The translations under genes and the position numbers were made by a program. From Microbacterium mangrovi (GTDB lineage Bacteria; Actinomycetota; Actinomycetes; Actinomycetales; Microbacteriaceae): a stretch of DNA of 64,000 bases. This document shows, piece by piece, positions 25,132-33,639 of the stretch (positions are counted from its first letter, which is position 1; each line of letters begins with the position of its first letter). The stretch is from positions 62,001 through 126,000 of the forward strand of contig NZ_JTDK01000014.1 of NCBI RefSeq assembly GCF_000802305.1. The letters run 5' to 3'. Under the pieces are notes generated by a model. The model ran no database searches and had not been told where the DNA came from. It worked only from the letters and a program-made list of their open reading frames with translations.

Positions 25132-26040
25132 TCAGCCTTTGACGGCGCCGACGGTCATACCTGCGATTACCTGCCGCTGGAAGATCGCGTAGATGATCAG
25201 TTGCGGCAAGAGGACGAGGGTGGCTGCTGCCATCATTCCGCCGTAGTCGACGGTGTATTGTCCCTGGAATCGTGAGACGGCGAGAGACACTGTGACCATG
25301 TCGGGGTTGTTGATCAGGATCGACGCGAACGGGAATTCGTTGAACACGTAGACCACGTTGAAGATGAGGATCGTGGCAATGACGGGTTTCATCAGTGGCA
25401 GGACGACCGTCCAGCACAGCCGCCAGAGCCCGACGCCGTCAATGATCGCTGCTTCCTCGATCTCTGTGGGGAACTCCCGAAGGAAGCCGGTCATGAGCAG
25501 GGTGTTGAACGGGATCGAGACGGCCACGTAGGGCAGGATGAGCGCCCAGTACGTCCCGAAGACACCAAGCGCCAGATCGAGCTGGTAGACGGGAAACAGC
25601 AGGATGTAGACGGGGACGGCGAGACCGGCGAGCAGGTAGAAACGCAGGGACGATTGCACGCGGCGTCGGCGGAACACCATGCGCGTGAGAGCGAATGCGG
25701 ACATGAACGAAATCGCGGTTCCCACGGTCACGGACACTACTGCGATGAAGATTGTGTTGCCGTACATCCGGAGCAGTGGCAGCGATGTGATCGCGTTCGC
25801 GTAGTTCCGCACCGTCAGCTCTGCAAGCGAGAGGGGGTTGCCGAGGATGTTGCTGCTTGGCTGGAAAGAGAGGAGAACGATCCAGAGGATCGGGGTGATG
25901 ATCAGGAACGTGACCAGATAGGCGATCACAGCCAGCACACGGGAGGTGCGACGACGCCGCTTGCCCCCGTTCGACCCTGCTTTCGTGGACAATCGGGGAG
26001 CGACCGTGGGCGTCTCCGGGCTGGTGATGGTGGCACTCAC
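25132..26040 (-). CDS. Sugar ABC transporter permease, MalG type (second system)
   Basis: A 302-residue CUT1 permease with six predicted helices. An N-terminal cytoplasmic arm rich in Lys/Arg (GKRRRRTSR) is followed by helix 1 (AYLVTFLIITPILWIVLLSF). The EAA loop reads EIEEAAIIDGVGLWRLCWTV. It starts GTG 26040, overlapping the upstream permease stop by three bases (GTGA arrangement), so translation is coupled. It is the last gene of the second binding protein-permease-permease operon and converges on the second lacI gene. Its C-terminus QVIAGMTVGAVKG parallels HIVAGLTLGSVKG in the first system. Confidence 0.9.
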   Translation of the reverse strand: MSATITSPETPTVAPRLSTKAGSNGGKRRRRTSRVLAVIAYLVTFLIITPILWIVLLSFQPSSNILGNPLSLAELTVRNYANAITSLPLLRMYGNTIFIAVVSVTVGTAISFMSAFALTRMVFRRRRVQSSLRFYLLAGLAVPVYILLFPVYQLDLALGVFGTYWALILPYVAVSIPFNTLLMTGFLREFPTEIEEAAIIDGVGLWRLCWTVVLPLMKPVIATILIFNVVYVFNEFPFASILINNPDMVTVSLAVSRFQGQYTVDYGGMMAAATLVLLPQLIIYAIFQRQVIAGMTVGAVKG

Positions 26041-26909
26041 GCGAGCTTCTCCTTGCGTCGGGCGGCGACGAGGTATCCGATTGAGACGATGGCGCCGAGG
26101 ACCGTGATGATCACGGCGAGCGCCATGCCGTACCCGTATTGCTGATTGGTGAACGTGACGAAGTACATGTAACTGACGAGTGTCTCGGAACGGTGGACGG
26201 GACCGCCGCCGGTGAGCATGTAGACGAGTTCGAAGATCTTGAAGACGTTGGTGATCATCAGGATCGTGACGATCGCGAATGTCTCGCGCATCATCGGGAT
26301 CTTCACGTGCCATGTCTGTTGCCAGCCGGTGGCGCCATCGAGGGCGCTGGCTTCGAGCACGTCCGCCGGCAGCAGCTGGAGTCCCGCGTAGAAGATGGTC
26401 ATCGCAAAGCCGATACTGCTCCAGATGAAGACCAGGGATACGGAGATCGGCGTGAGGTAGTTTCCACCGATCCACTGCACGGGTGGGACGCCCAACGCTC
26501 CAAGCACACGGTTGAGCAGTCCGATCTTCGGGTCGAGGATGAACACCCAGATGAGACCCACGAGGATCGGCGCAATGATCGCCGGCCCGAAGACGAGGGC
26601 CCGCATGCCGCCGCCGCCGCGGATCGTTCGCTGCAGCAGCATCGCCAGTGCGAAGGATGACGGGATGAGGACGGCAAGGCTGACGATCAGAATGACGAAC
26701 GTGTTTTGCAGCGATTGCCAGAAGAACGGGTCGATCAGAAGGGCTTTGTAGTTGTCCCACCCGATCCACTTGGGCTCTCCGAAGCCCTGGAATCGGGTGA
26801 AGCTGAACACACCCGAGTAGGCCAGGGGGTAGATGACGAACATCGTGAAGACGATGAGCGCGGGCCCCAGCATCGCCAGGATCTTCCAGCGGTTGCTCAC
26901 CCAGATCAT
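26037..26909 (-). CDS. Sugar ABC transporter permease, MalF type (second system)
   Basis: A 290-residue CUT1 permease with six predicted helices. The EAA loop is VLEASALDGATGWQQTWHV, with Ser in place of the second Ala. MLTGGGPVHRSETLVSYMY is the usual late motif. It has only a short cytoplasmic N-terminus (MIWVSNRWK). It starts 54 bases after the binding-protein stop, across a strong hairpin. It forms an importer with the adjacent MalG-type subunit and the upstream lipoprotein. No ATPase is encoded nearby, as in the first system. Confidence 0.9.
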   Translation of the reverse strand: MIWVSNRWKILAMLGPALIVFTMFVIYPLAYSGVFSFTRFQGFGEPKWIGWDNYKALLIDPFFWQSLQNTFVILIVSLAVLIPSSFALAMLLQRTIRGGGGMRALVFGPAIIAPILVGLIWVFILDPKIGLLNRVLGALGVPPVQWIGGNYLTPISVSLVFIWSSIGFAMTIFYAGLQLLPADVLEASALDGATGWQQTWHVKIPMMRETFAIVTILMITNVFKIFELVYMLTGGGPVHRSETLVSYMYFVTFTNQQYGYGMALAVIITVLGAIVSIGYLVAARRKEKLA

Positions 26910-26931
26910 GAATTGACTCCTCGTAAGTGGG

Positions 26932-26956
26932 GGGCGGGGCCGTGTTGGCCCCGCCC
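26932..26956 (-). terminator. Hairpin between binding-protein and permease genes (second system)
   Basis: GGGCGGGGCC (26932-26941) pairs perfectly with 26947-26956 around GTGTT. It sits in the same place as the hairpin of the first system and probably tunes the binding-protein to permease ratio. Confidence 0.7.
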
Positions 26957-26963
26957 GTGCGGG

Positions 26964-28283
26964 CTACTGCTGGTTGCTGTCCAGGGCTTTCTGAACGAGG
27001 TCCGTTGCCGCGCTTGGCGTCAGCTGGCCTTCGATCACCCCGTAGATGCTGTCGTACATCGAGTTGGCGACAGGAGTCGGCACCAGCAGGTCGGGCTGCG
27101 ACAGCGGGCTTGTCACGCCGTCCGCGGTTGCAGCATCCAGAGCGGCCTTGAGCGCGCCCTGCTTCTGCGCGTCGAGCTTGGCCTTGTAGGTCGTCACCGG
27201 CGGCTGTCCGTTGTCGACAAGGATCTGCTGGGCCTCGTCGCTGTAGTAGAACGCGAGGAACTTCTTCACCGCATCGAGCTTCTTCGCGTCGTTCGCCACC
27301 TTGTGGTCGACAGCGAACGGTGCGGATGCCACGTTCATGATGATGTTCTGCTCCCCGACACCATCGGAGAACTGGGGTCCCTGCCAGAAGGAGATGTTCG
27401 GCGCGATGGGCGAGGCCTGGATCGCGCTGGATGCCCAGACACCGGAATCGAGCATCGCTGCCTTGCCGCTCGTGAACTGGTCGACCGCCTGCTGATAGGT
27501 CTGCGTGGACACATTCGACGGGAACGCTCCTGCCTTCCGGAGCTGGTCGATGTGCTGGTACAGACGCAGGAATTCGTCGTTCGAGTACTTCACCGACCCG
27601 TCGAGGAGTCCTTTGACCTTGTCCCCAAAGCCATACCTGTCAAGCATCGTGAGGAACGCCCAGACGCTGAACGATGACTGGTTCGCCCCGTTGGAGATCG
27701 TGGTGACCCCCTTCGCATTCAGCACCTTGGTGACCTTCACGAGATCGTCGAACGTCTTCGGGGGTGTCAGGCCGTTGTCGGACAGGATCTTGGTGTTGAC
27801 CCACAGCCCGGTGAGCAACCCCTGGTAGGGGACGCCATAGATGACGTTGCCGTTCGAGAAGTTCGCGATCGTGCTCTTCGGGAACGAGTCGGTGAGCTTC
27901 AGGTCCTTGAGGACGGGGGCGAGGTCGAGCAGCTTGCCGGCCTTCTGCATCTGCTCGGCGGTCGATTTGTACACCCAGAAGATGTCGGGGAGGGTGTCGC
28001 TCTGGGCGGCGATCGAGAGCTTCTGGAGGTGGTCGGCGACGGCTTCACCAGACACGGTCACGGTGATGTCAGGGTTCGCCTTCTGGAACGCCTGCACGAT
28101 CGCCCAGGTGGCGGGGTCTGCGGTCTTCACGTCGGCGTTCTGCATGGACAGCGTGATGTTCGTCTTGCCGTCCGCCGAGGAGGCAGTGGAACCGCAGGCG
28201 GACAGGGTGAGGGCGGCGGCCGTCACGGCGACAAGGCCGAGCGCGATGCGCCGGATGCGTCGAGGATGTGCTGTGCGTCGCAC
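26964..28283 (-). CDS. Sugar ABC transporter substrate-binding lipoprotein (second system)
   Basis: A 439-residue CUT1-type binding protein with an arginine-rich head, a hydrophobic core and lipobox TLSAC. The SBP_bac_1 features are ITLSMQNADVKTADPATW, QKANPDITVTV, LPDIFWVYKS, YGVPYQGLLTGLWVNT and a C-terminal KKFLAFYYSDEAQQIL. GTG 28283 is preferred because AAAGGAG lies six bases upstream. ATG 28289 would have no spacer. Two AAACGTTT operators lie just upstream, divergent from the third LacI gene's coding strand context. Likely ligands are a DFA or a fructo-oligosaccharide. Confidence 0.9.
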   Translation of the reverse strand: MRRTAHPRRIRRIALGLVAVTAAALTLSACGSTASSADGKTNITLSMQNADVKTADPATWAIVQAFQKANPDITVTVSGEAVADHLQKLSIAAQSDTLPDIFWVYKSTAEQMQKAGKLLDLAPVLKDLKLTDSFPKSTIANFSNGNVIYGVPYQGLLTGLWVNTKILSDNGLTPPKTFDDLVKVTKVLNAKGVTTISNGANQSSFSVWAFLTMLDRYGFGDKVKGLLDGSVKYSNDEFLRLYQHIDQLRKAGAFPSNVSTQTYQQAVDQFTSGKAAMLDSGVWASSAIQASPIAPNISFWQGPQFSDGVGEQNIIMNVASAPFAVDHKVANDAKKLDAVKKFLAFYYSDEAQQILVDNGQPPVTTYKAKLDAQKQGALKAALDAATADGVTSPLSQPDLLVPTPVANSMYDSIYGVIEGQLTPSAATDLVQKALDSNQQ

Positions 28284-28324
28284 GGTCATCTCCTTTGATG
28301 GTTCGGGTCTTCGTGGACTTCTAT

Positions 28325-28348
28325 CGAAACGTTTGCGAGAAACGTTTG
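28325..28348. promoter_or_regulatory. Tandem AAACGTTT operators of the second ABC operon
   Basis: AAACGTTT occurs at 28327-28334 and 28340-28347, 13 bases centre to centre, within TCGAAACGTTTGCG and GAAACGTTTGTC. The 12-mer TCGAAACGTTTG is found inverted at 29543-29554 before the GH172 gene. The likely binder is the LacI protein encoded at 28378-29385. Confidence 0.7.
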
Positions 28349-28377
28349 TCACACAGTAGGACGCCCAATTCGAGCTG

Positions 28378-29385
28378 TCAAGCCCGCTCTGCAACCGAGT
28401 GCAGTTCGGTGGACTCGCGCAGCTCGAGCGCCTGCCGCAGGCGGAGCGTCCTCGGGCTCGAGTCGGGGGAGGCCAGACGGTCCGCAAGCAGGCCCACCGC
28501 TGCGACTCCCATGTCGTACGCCGGCTGACGAACGGTGGTGAGTCGGGGAGAGAAGAGATCGGGGTAGGCGAACCCGTCGAAGGTCGCGAAAGCGACATCC
28601 GCCGGGGTTGACAGGCCGCTGGCTTCGAGGGCGGTCAACCCCTGAACGGCAAGGGGTGTGCTGCACGCGATCACCGCGGTCGGCCGGGATGCGGGATCAC
28701 CCAGGGCATGCGTCAGTGCGTCGAGGCTCGAGTCCTTGACGATGAGCTGGTCCACGGGGTCGACTTCGGCGTCACGCAGCCCGTCGAAGAAGCCGTCGAG
28801 GCGCTCCTGCAGAGTCGGTACCCGCAGATCGCCGGCGATGACCGCAAACCGCCGATGCCCGCGAGACGTCAGGTGCCCGACGAGCTGCCGCATGGAATCG
28901 CGGTTCTCGCCGCCGACCTGATCGAACGGCAGGTCGCGATAGAGGCGATCGAGCAGGACGATGGGAGCTTTGTCGTCGCGAAGCCCGGCGAGCAGAGAAT
29001 CCGGCGACGCCGCCGCCCTCGCCAGGATCAGCCCATCGACCCGACGGTCGAGCAGTGTCCGCACCGCCCGTTGCTCACGGTCTGCGTCCTCGGCAGAGTT
29101 TGCCAGCAGAAGTGTCAGCCCGCGCTCCGCTGCCGCGTTCTCCACGCCGTGGACCATCTCGGCGAATGCGGGTTCGCCCGCGTCCGACACGACCAGGCCG
29201 ATGCTCTCGGTTCGGGATCGCCGCATCGCACGCGCCAGCGTGTCCTGCCGGTAGCCGGTCTGCTCAATGGCGCTCTGCACCTTCTTGCGAGTGGCCGGCT
29301 CCACGTTCCGCGTGCCGTTGAGTACGTGCGAGACCGTCGAGATCGATACACCAGCGATCCGCGCCACATCCACCATCGTCGCCAT
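28378..29385 (-). CDS. LacI-family repressor (third)
   Basis: A 335-residue LacI/GalR regulator. The HTH is VDVARIAGVSISTVSHVLN, with hinge TGYRQDTLARAMRRSR. An effector-binding domain ends in PADVAFATFDGFAYPDLF and LTTVRQPAYDMG. It lies between two sets of AAACGTTT sites (28327-28347 and 29544-29551). A separate TTTGCGCAAA palindrome sits 47 bases before its own ATG. It is therefore the probable repressor of both the second ABC operon on one side and the GH172-GH32-fructokinase operon on the other. ATG 29385 has GGAG nine bases upstream. Confidence 0.9.
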   Translation of the reverse strand: MATMVDVARIAGVSISTVSHVLNGTRNVEPATRKKVQSAIEQTGYRQDTLARAMRRSRTESIGLVVSDAGEPAFAEMVHGVENAAAERGLTLLLANSAEDADREQRAVRTLLDRRVDGLILARAAASPDSLLAGLRDDKAPIVLLDRLYRDLPFDQVGGENRDSMRQLVGHLTSRGHRRFAVIAGDLRVPTLQERLDGFFDGLRDAEVDPVDQLIVKDSSLDALTHALGDPASRPTAVIACSTPLAVQGLTALEASGLSTPADVAFATFDGFAYPDLFSPRLTTVRQPAYDMGVAAVGLLADRLASPDSSPRTLRLRQALELRESTELHSVAERA

Positions 29386-29431
29386 GAGTTCGTGCTCCGT
29401 TTCTGCTCATCATCGGGCGTTGCAGTCAGTG

Positions 29432-29441
29432 TTTGCGCAAA
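29432..29441. promoter_or_regulatory. TTTGCGCAAA palindrome before the third lacI gene
   Basis: A perfect 10-bp palindrome, symmetric about a CG step as LacI-family operators usually are, 47 bases ahead of the lacI start. It is a candidate autoregulatory site. Confidence 0.45.
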
Positions 29442-29502
29442 TCTATCGCACTCCTGCTGACCGGTCCAGCAGTGCTGGAAAGTCAAGGCCAGAGACCGAC
29501 GC

Positions 29503-29554
29503 TTGCGATGCTCGCCGACCTGATCTATCGTTACCCGGCAGACAAACGTTTCGA
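29503..29554 (+). promoter_or_regulatory. Promoter and operator of the GH172-GH32-kinase operon
   Basis: TTGCGA (29503-29508) and TATCGT (29526-29531) are 17 bases apart. The operator CAAACGTTTCGA (29543-29554) follows 12 bases after the -10 box, inside the expected early transcribed region. It is the inverse of the 12-mer at 28325-28336. Confidence 0.65.
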
Positions 29555-29604
29555 TGGAGTTTCGCCCATCACCAGCGCCCCACGCGGGCGGAGAGAGGAC
29601 GACG

Positions 29605-30981
29605 ATGACCGATCACATTCCCCAGGCAACGGGGCTGCTCGGCGACCTGACGCAGGCCAGACGAGGGCGCTCCGCGCGGGCATCCAGCTTCGATCAGACC
29701 GGTCGCAACCGAGACAACTGGCTCATCATGCCCGGCGAGCAGCGCACGCTCGCCGACATCGAAGGGCCGGGGTTCATCACACACATCTGGATGACGCAGT
29801 CCTGCCGCATCCAGCCAGGTCCCGGCCAGATCGACCCGAACGTCGTCGGCGTCCCGATGCTCGAGATCCACAACGCGCTCGGCGTGAGCTGGGAGGTTGT
29901 CGATCCTGACTACTACCGCAAGGTTGTGCTCAAGATGTACTGGGACGACCAGGAGACTCCGAGCGTCATCGCGCCGCTGGGCGACTTCTTCGGACTGATG
30001 AACTCGTTGTCAGGATCGTACGAGTCGCTTCCGCTGTCGGTCTCCGCGAAGGAGCCGGAGCTGCACACCTTCGGTGGCAGCGCCGCCTTCAACAGCTACT
30101 TCCGGATGCCCTTCGGCAAGCGCGCACGGATCGTCGTCGAGAACCAGAACGACATTCCCTACCTCCAGTACTTCTACATCGACTACGAACTCGCACCGGA
30201 GCCCCTTCCAGAGGACACGGTGTACTTCCACGCGCATTGGCGGCGAGCACTGCCGAACACCGGCTGGGGTCCGGACCTGCAGGCGAACAGTATCGAAACC
30301 ACGCTGCCCAACCTCGACGGTAAAGACAACTACGTCGCCCTCGAGACCGAGGGTCGGGGGCACTACGTGGGAACCACGCTGGCCGTGCGGCACTTCCAGG
30401 GATCCTGGTGGGGAGAAGGCGACGACATGATCTTCATCGACGACGACACCTGGCCGCCCAGCCTTCACGGCACCGGCATGGAGGACTACTTCGGCCATGC
30501 GTGGGGCATGCAGCGCAATGCCTACCTCTTCAACGGCACGATCGTGCATGAGGAGGACGTCCCCGGCTTCCATCACAGCTACCGGTTCCACCTGGCCGAC
30601 CCCATCCGTTTCGAGAAGCGGATCAAGGTCACGTTCGAGCACGGTCACGGCAACCATCTGTCGGACGAGTGGTCCTCGACCGCGTACTGGTACCAAACGC
30701 TCCCGTCACCCACGCTGTCCATCCCCGATGTCGCGGAACGGCTGCCCCTGCGACCCATCGACCGGGTCATCCAGGCCCCTCTGCCGGAGCTCACCGAGGA
30801 CCAGCGCGAAGCACGTGACGCTGCGGCCGCGCGGATGCGTGACTTCCTAGCCAAGCGAGACGCACTGCGTGAGGAGCGACGCGCGCAGGTCGACCAGTGG
30901 GAAGCATCCAACGCAGAGATCGCTCAAGATGTCCGCCGGCGTTTCGACGCGAGTGTCACCGCGACGGGGAAAGAGGCCTGA
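29605..30981 (+). CDS. GH172 (DUF2961) enzyme, alpha-fructofuranosidase / DFA I hydrolase family
   Basis: A 458-residue DUF2961 protein, now family GH172, founded on a Bifidobacterium dentium alpha-D-fructofuranosidase that makes and hydrolyses difructose dianhydride I. Hallmarks are a double jelly-roll core with PGFITHIWMT, MYWDDQETPSVIAPLGDFFG, SYFRMPFGKRARI and IDDDTWPPSLHGTGMEDYFG, the last containing a conserved acidic residue. No signal peptide is seen, so the enzyme is probably cytosolic. ATG 29605 has GAGAGGA upstream. It leads an operon with GH32 and a fructokinase. The context makes hydrolysis of an imported alpha-linked difructose (DFA I-type) the best guess; GH172 members also act on other sugars. 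Confidence 0.85.
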   Translation: MTDHIPQATGLLGDLTQARRGRSARASSFDQTGRNRDNWLIMPGEQRTLADIEGPGFITHIWMTQSCRIQPGPGQIDPNVVGVPMLEIHNALGVSWEVVDPDYYRKVVLKMYWDDQETPSVIAPLGDFFGLMNSLSGSYESLPLSVSAKEPELHTFGGSAAFNSYFRMPFGKRARIVVENQNDIPYLQYFYIDYELAPEPLPEDTVYFHAHWRRALPNTGWGPDLQANSIETTLPNLDGKDNYVALETEGRGHYVGTTLAVRHFQGSWWGEGDDMIFIDDDTWPPSLHGTGMEDYFGHAWGMQRNAYLFNGTIVHEEDVPGFHHSYRFHLADPIRFEKRIKVTFEHGHGNHLSDEWSSTAYWYQTLPSPTLSIPDVAERLPLRPIDRVIQAPLPELTEDQREARDAAAARMRDFLAKRDALREERRAQVDQWEASNAEIAQDVRRRFDASVTATGKEA

Positions 30982-30982
30982 C

Positions 30983-32215
30983 ATGCGACCTCGCCTCCAC
31001 TTCACAGCCCACTCGGGCTGGATCAACGATCCGCACGGCATCACCTACCGAGACGGCGCGTACCACGTCTTCTACCAGTACGTCCCAGGCAGCACGAGCT
31101 GGGCGCCGAACTGCCACTGGGGGCACGCGACCGGACCAGACCTTCTCTCGCTCGCGGAGGGGCCGGTTGCAATTGCCCCCGGCGACGGCGACGACGGTAT
31201 CTGGACTGGATCCCTCGTTCAGGACGGCGACGACGTGAGAATCTTCTACACCGCGACTTCCATGCCGGACTTCGGGATCGGCAGAATCCGAGTGGCCATC
31301 CCTGAGGCGGACGACTGGAACTCCTGGCAGAAGGGAGCCACCGTCGCCGAAGCTCCTGCCGGGCTCGACATCATTGCATACCGCGACCCGTTCCTCGTCA
31401 AAGAGGATGACGAGTGGCGCATGTTCGTCGGAGCGGGGCTGCGCGATGGCACAGCGACCGCCCTGTCGTACGTGTCCGATGACCTCGACAACTGGACCTA
31501 CGACGGCATCGCCTTACAGCGGTCGACGACTGAGACGGACCAGGTCTGGATGGGGGCACTGTGGGAGTGTCCTCAGATCTTCCACCTCGGCGGTCGCGCC
31601 GTCATGGTCTCGTCGGTCTGGGACGATGACGTTCTGCACTACGCCGGCTACGCGCTCGGGACGTACGCGGACGGACAGTTCACCGCCGACACGTGGGGAC
31701 GGCTCACGTATGGGGAGAGCTACTACGCACCCTCCTTGTTCCTCGACGCGGCCGAACAGCCCTGCCTCTCGTTCTGGATGCGCGGCATCGCCGATATCGA
31801 AGAGGGATGGGCAAGCGCACACAGCGTCCCCCACCGACTGCGCCTGGAGGGCGACACGCTCATCGCCGAGCCCCACCCCGATGTGGCGGCGCATCGATCC
31901 GGCCCCGTCGCGGACGGTCGGACCGACGGGCTCGGCGCGGACATTGTTTGGCGCGCTGGTGACGGCAGCGTCGCGATCAGTTCTGGGGGAGAGGAAACGG
32001 CCCAGATCATCCGGACTGGTGGCTCTGCATCGATCGTGATCGGCGGCAGGGAATGGTCTGTGCCAGTCCGCGGCGGGATCCGGGTGGTCCTTGACGGTCC
32101 CGTGCTCGAATTGTCATCGGACGCCGGGCTGTTCGGCGCCGCGATTTCGCCCGCCGGCGACGGCTTCGATATCGCGACCGACTCCGCCGAAGTCACGGTC
32201 TACTCGCTCGTATGA
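30983..32215 (+). CDS. GH32 beta-fructosidase (second copy)
   Basis: A 410-residue GH32 enzyme. The nucleophile is Asp16 (GWINDPHG), the stabiliser Asp135 (YRDPF) and the acid/base Glu195 (LWECPQI). There is no signal peptide, so it is cytosolic. It begins one base after the GH172 stop with AAAGAGG six bases ahead, so the two are co-translated. It is a paralogue of the enzyme at 22592, sharing the propeller and the VSDDLD.WTYDGI-type strand. It probably removes beta-linked fructose left after GH172 or GH91 opening of the anhydride. Confidence 0.93.
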   Translation: MRPRLHFTAHSGWINDPHGITYRDGAYHVFYQYVPGSTSWAPNCHWGHATGPDLLSLAEGPVAIAPGDGDDGIWTGSLVQDGDDVRIFYTATSMPDFGIGRIRVAIPEADDWNSWQKGATVAEAPAGLDIIAYRDPFLVKEDDEWRMFVGAGLRDGTATALSYVSDDLDNWTYDGIALQRSTTETDQVWMGALWECPQIFHLGGRAVMVSSVWDDDVLHYAGYALGTYADGQFTADTWGRLTYGESYYAPSLFLDAAEQPCLSFWMRGIADIEEGWASAHSVPHRLRLEGDTLIAEPHPDVAAHRSGPVADGRTDGLGADIVWRAGDGSVAISSGGEETAQIIRTGGSASIVIGGREWSVPVRGGIRVVLDGPVLELSSDAGLFGAAISPAGDGFDIATDSAEVTVYSLV

Positions 32216-32228
32216 AGGGTGCGATCTA

Positions 32229-33140
32229 ATGAGCGGCACGCCTGTCGCCAGCGTTCTCGTCATCGGCGAATCGCTGATCGACATCGTCGAAAGACGTGGC
32301 GTCGCACCCGAGGAGCACGTCGGAGGGTCGCCCGCAAACGTCGCGCTTGGGCTCGGCCGGCTCGGGAGGGCGGTGCGTCTTCGCACCGCCCTCGGGCGCG
32401 ACGAACGCGGCCGCCGCATCAAGGACCATCTCGAAGCCGGGGGAGTGGTCGTCGACGGCGACTCCTTTTCGCTGGAACGCACGTCGACTGCGCGCGCAGT
32501 CATCGGTGGCGACGGCAGTGCACAGTACGACTTCGACCTGTCATGGAGACTCGAAAACGGGATCGAGACGGCAGGGGTCCAGTTTGTGCACGTGGGCTCT
32601 GTTGCCTGCTTCCTCGAACCTGGCGCCACCAGTATTCTCACCTTCCTCGAGAAGGCGCGCGGCAACGTTCAAGTCAGCTTCGACCCGAACATCCGCTCCG
32701 AGATACTGACGACGCACGCGGGAGCCGCGCGCCGCGTGGCAGAGATCTGTGCACTGTCGGACGTCGTAAAGCTCAGCGACGAGGACGCGGCCTGGCTCTA
32801 CCCGGGGCGGCCCGCAGAAGAAGTGCTCACCCGCATCCTCGAGTCGGGCCCGCGCCTCGCAGTGATGACCAAGGGAGCTGATGGTGCGGTGCTCTCGTCA
32901 GAGCACGGCACCACCCGAGTTGCGGCACCCACCGTTCGAATCCGCGACACAGTCGGGGCCGGCGACACCTACATGGCATGTTTGATCGACCAGATGCTCG
33001 ACGATCCTTCGACAGACCCCGAGTCGCTTCAGACCCTGGGTAACCGTGCAGCGGTCGCGGCGGCAATCACCGTATCCCGCGCTGGAGCTGACCTGCCAAC
33101 CCGTCAGGAGGTCGATCGAGGGGTCCTCGCTGCACGATAG
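32229..33140 (+). CDS. PfkB-family fructokinase (second copy)
   Basis: A 303-residue PfkB sugar kinase, closely similar to the copy at 17292. The shared motifs are GESLIDIVE, EEHVGGSPANVALGLGRLG, FDPNIRSEI, LSDEDAAWLYP and DTVGAGDTYMACL with the catalytic Asp. ATG 32229 has GAAGGGT upstream and follows the GH32 stop by 13 bases. It is the last gene of the GH172-GH32-kinase operon and should feed released fructose into glycolysis as a phosphate. Confidence 0.88.
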   Translation: MSGTPVASVLVIGESLIDIVERRGVAPEEHVGGSPANVALGLGRLGRAVRLRTALGRDERGRRIKDHLEAGGVVVDGDSFSLERTSTARAVIGGDGSAQYDFDLSWRLENGIETAGVQFVHVGSVACFLEPGATSILTFLEKARGNVQVSFDPNIRSEILTTHAGAARRVAEICALSDVVKLSDEDAAWLYPGRPAEEVLTRILESGPRLAVMTKGADGAVLSSEHGTTRVAAPTVRIRDTVGAGDTYMACLIDQMLDDPSTDPESLQTLGNRAAVAAAITVSRAGADLPTRQEVDRGVLAAR

Positions 33141-33209
33141 TCAGCATGCGTCAACGTCGTTGTGCGTGCGGGTGTTCGAAGCAGCGTTACCTGCACCACT
33201 GATCAGGTG

Positions 33210-33232
33210 TCACGTATCCGTGCAGCAGACCC
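33210..33232 (+). repeat. 23-base direct repeat, right copy
   Basis: TCACGTATCCGTGCAGCAGA followed by CCC; one mismatch to 13874-13896. Both copies are in the same orientation, one on each side of the fructan gene set. Confidence 0.7.
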
Positions 33233-33492
33233 GTTCTCCAACGAGGGTGGCGACGATCGGTCGTTCCTGTTCACGGATACTGATGTTCGCTGGGCACTGT
33301 CGCAGACCGAACTTGGGTTTGTGAAGGCGCCCGACGAAGCTCAGTAGCCCGGCGATGGCTGATGACGCATCCGCAGCGAGGCGTAGGCTCGGCAGCATAG
33401 TTGCGGTGCTTGAATTCCCGTTGAGCCCAAGCCCCACCGAACATACTTTCCCGTCTCGGATGGATCCACCCATGAGTTCGCGGGCGGCCCTG

Positions 33493-33639
33493 GTGGGAAG
33501 ATCGCGGGAAGATTTGTAGAGAAACTCTCCCGAGAGAACTCGTTCGAACTCTGCTCAAGCCTGTTCTTCGATGTCGCGAACCCGCGTGAACTCAGCCATA
33601 CCGCATCCAGCACGGGTCACGTGAGCCTTCCACGGAAGA
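33493..33639 (+). repeat. Island right-arm repeat, copy A
   Basis: About 147 bases immediately left of att copy 2. They align with 41669-41815 left of att copy 3: both open with GTGGGAAGA then GCGGGAAGA and end CTTCC.CGGAAGAGTTC. The shared arm suggests related integrating elements using one recombinase type. Confidence 0.7.

Larger units (their letters stand above)
33141..33639. other. 499-bp non-coding right end of the fructan segment
   Basis: No gene is supported. It holds the right copy of the 23-base repeat (33210-33232) and, from 33493, an arm homologous to the one before att copy 3. Short minus-strand frames look alike between the two arms (NLPAIFP against ILPAVFP). They are too short to name and could be coincident with conserved att-arm DNA. 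Confidence 0.5.

Noticed and set aside
33271..33613. Possible integrase fragment next to att copy 2
   Set aside because: Short minus-strand frames resemble a frame near att copy 3 but contain no tyrosine-recombinase R-H-R-Y motifs. Similarity is explained by the conserved arm DNA.
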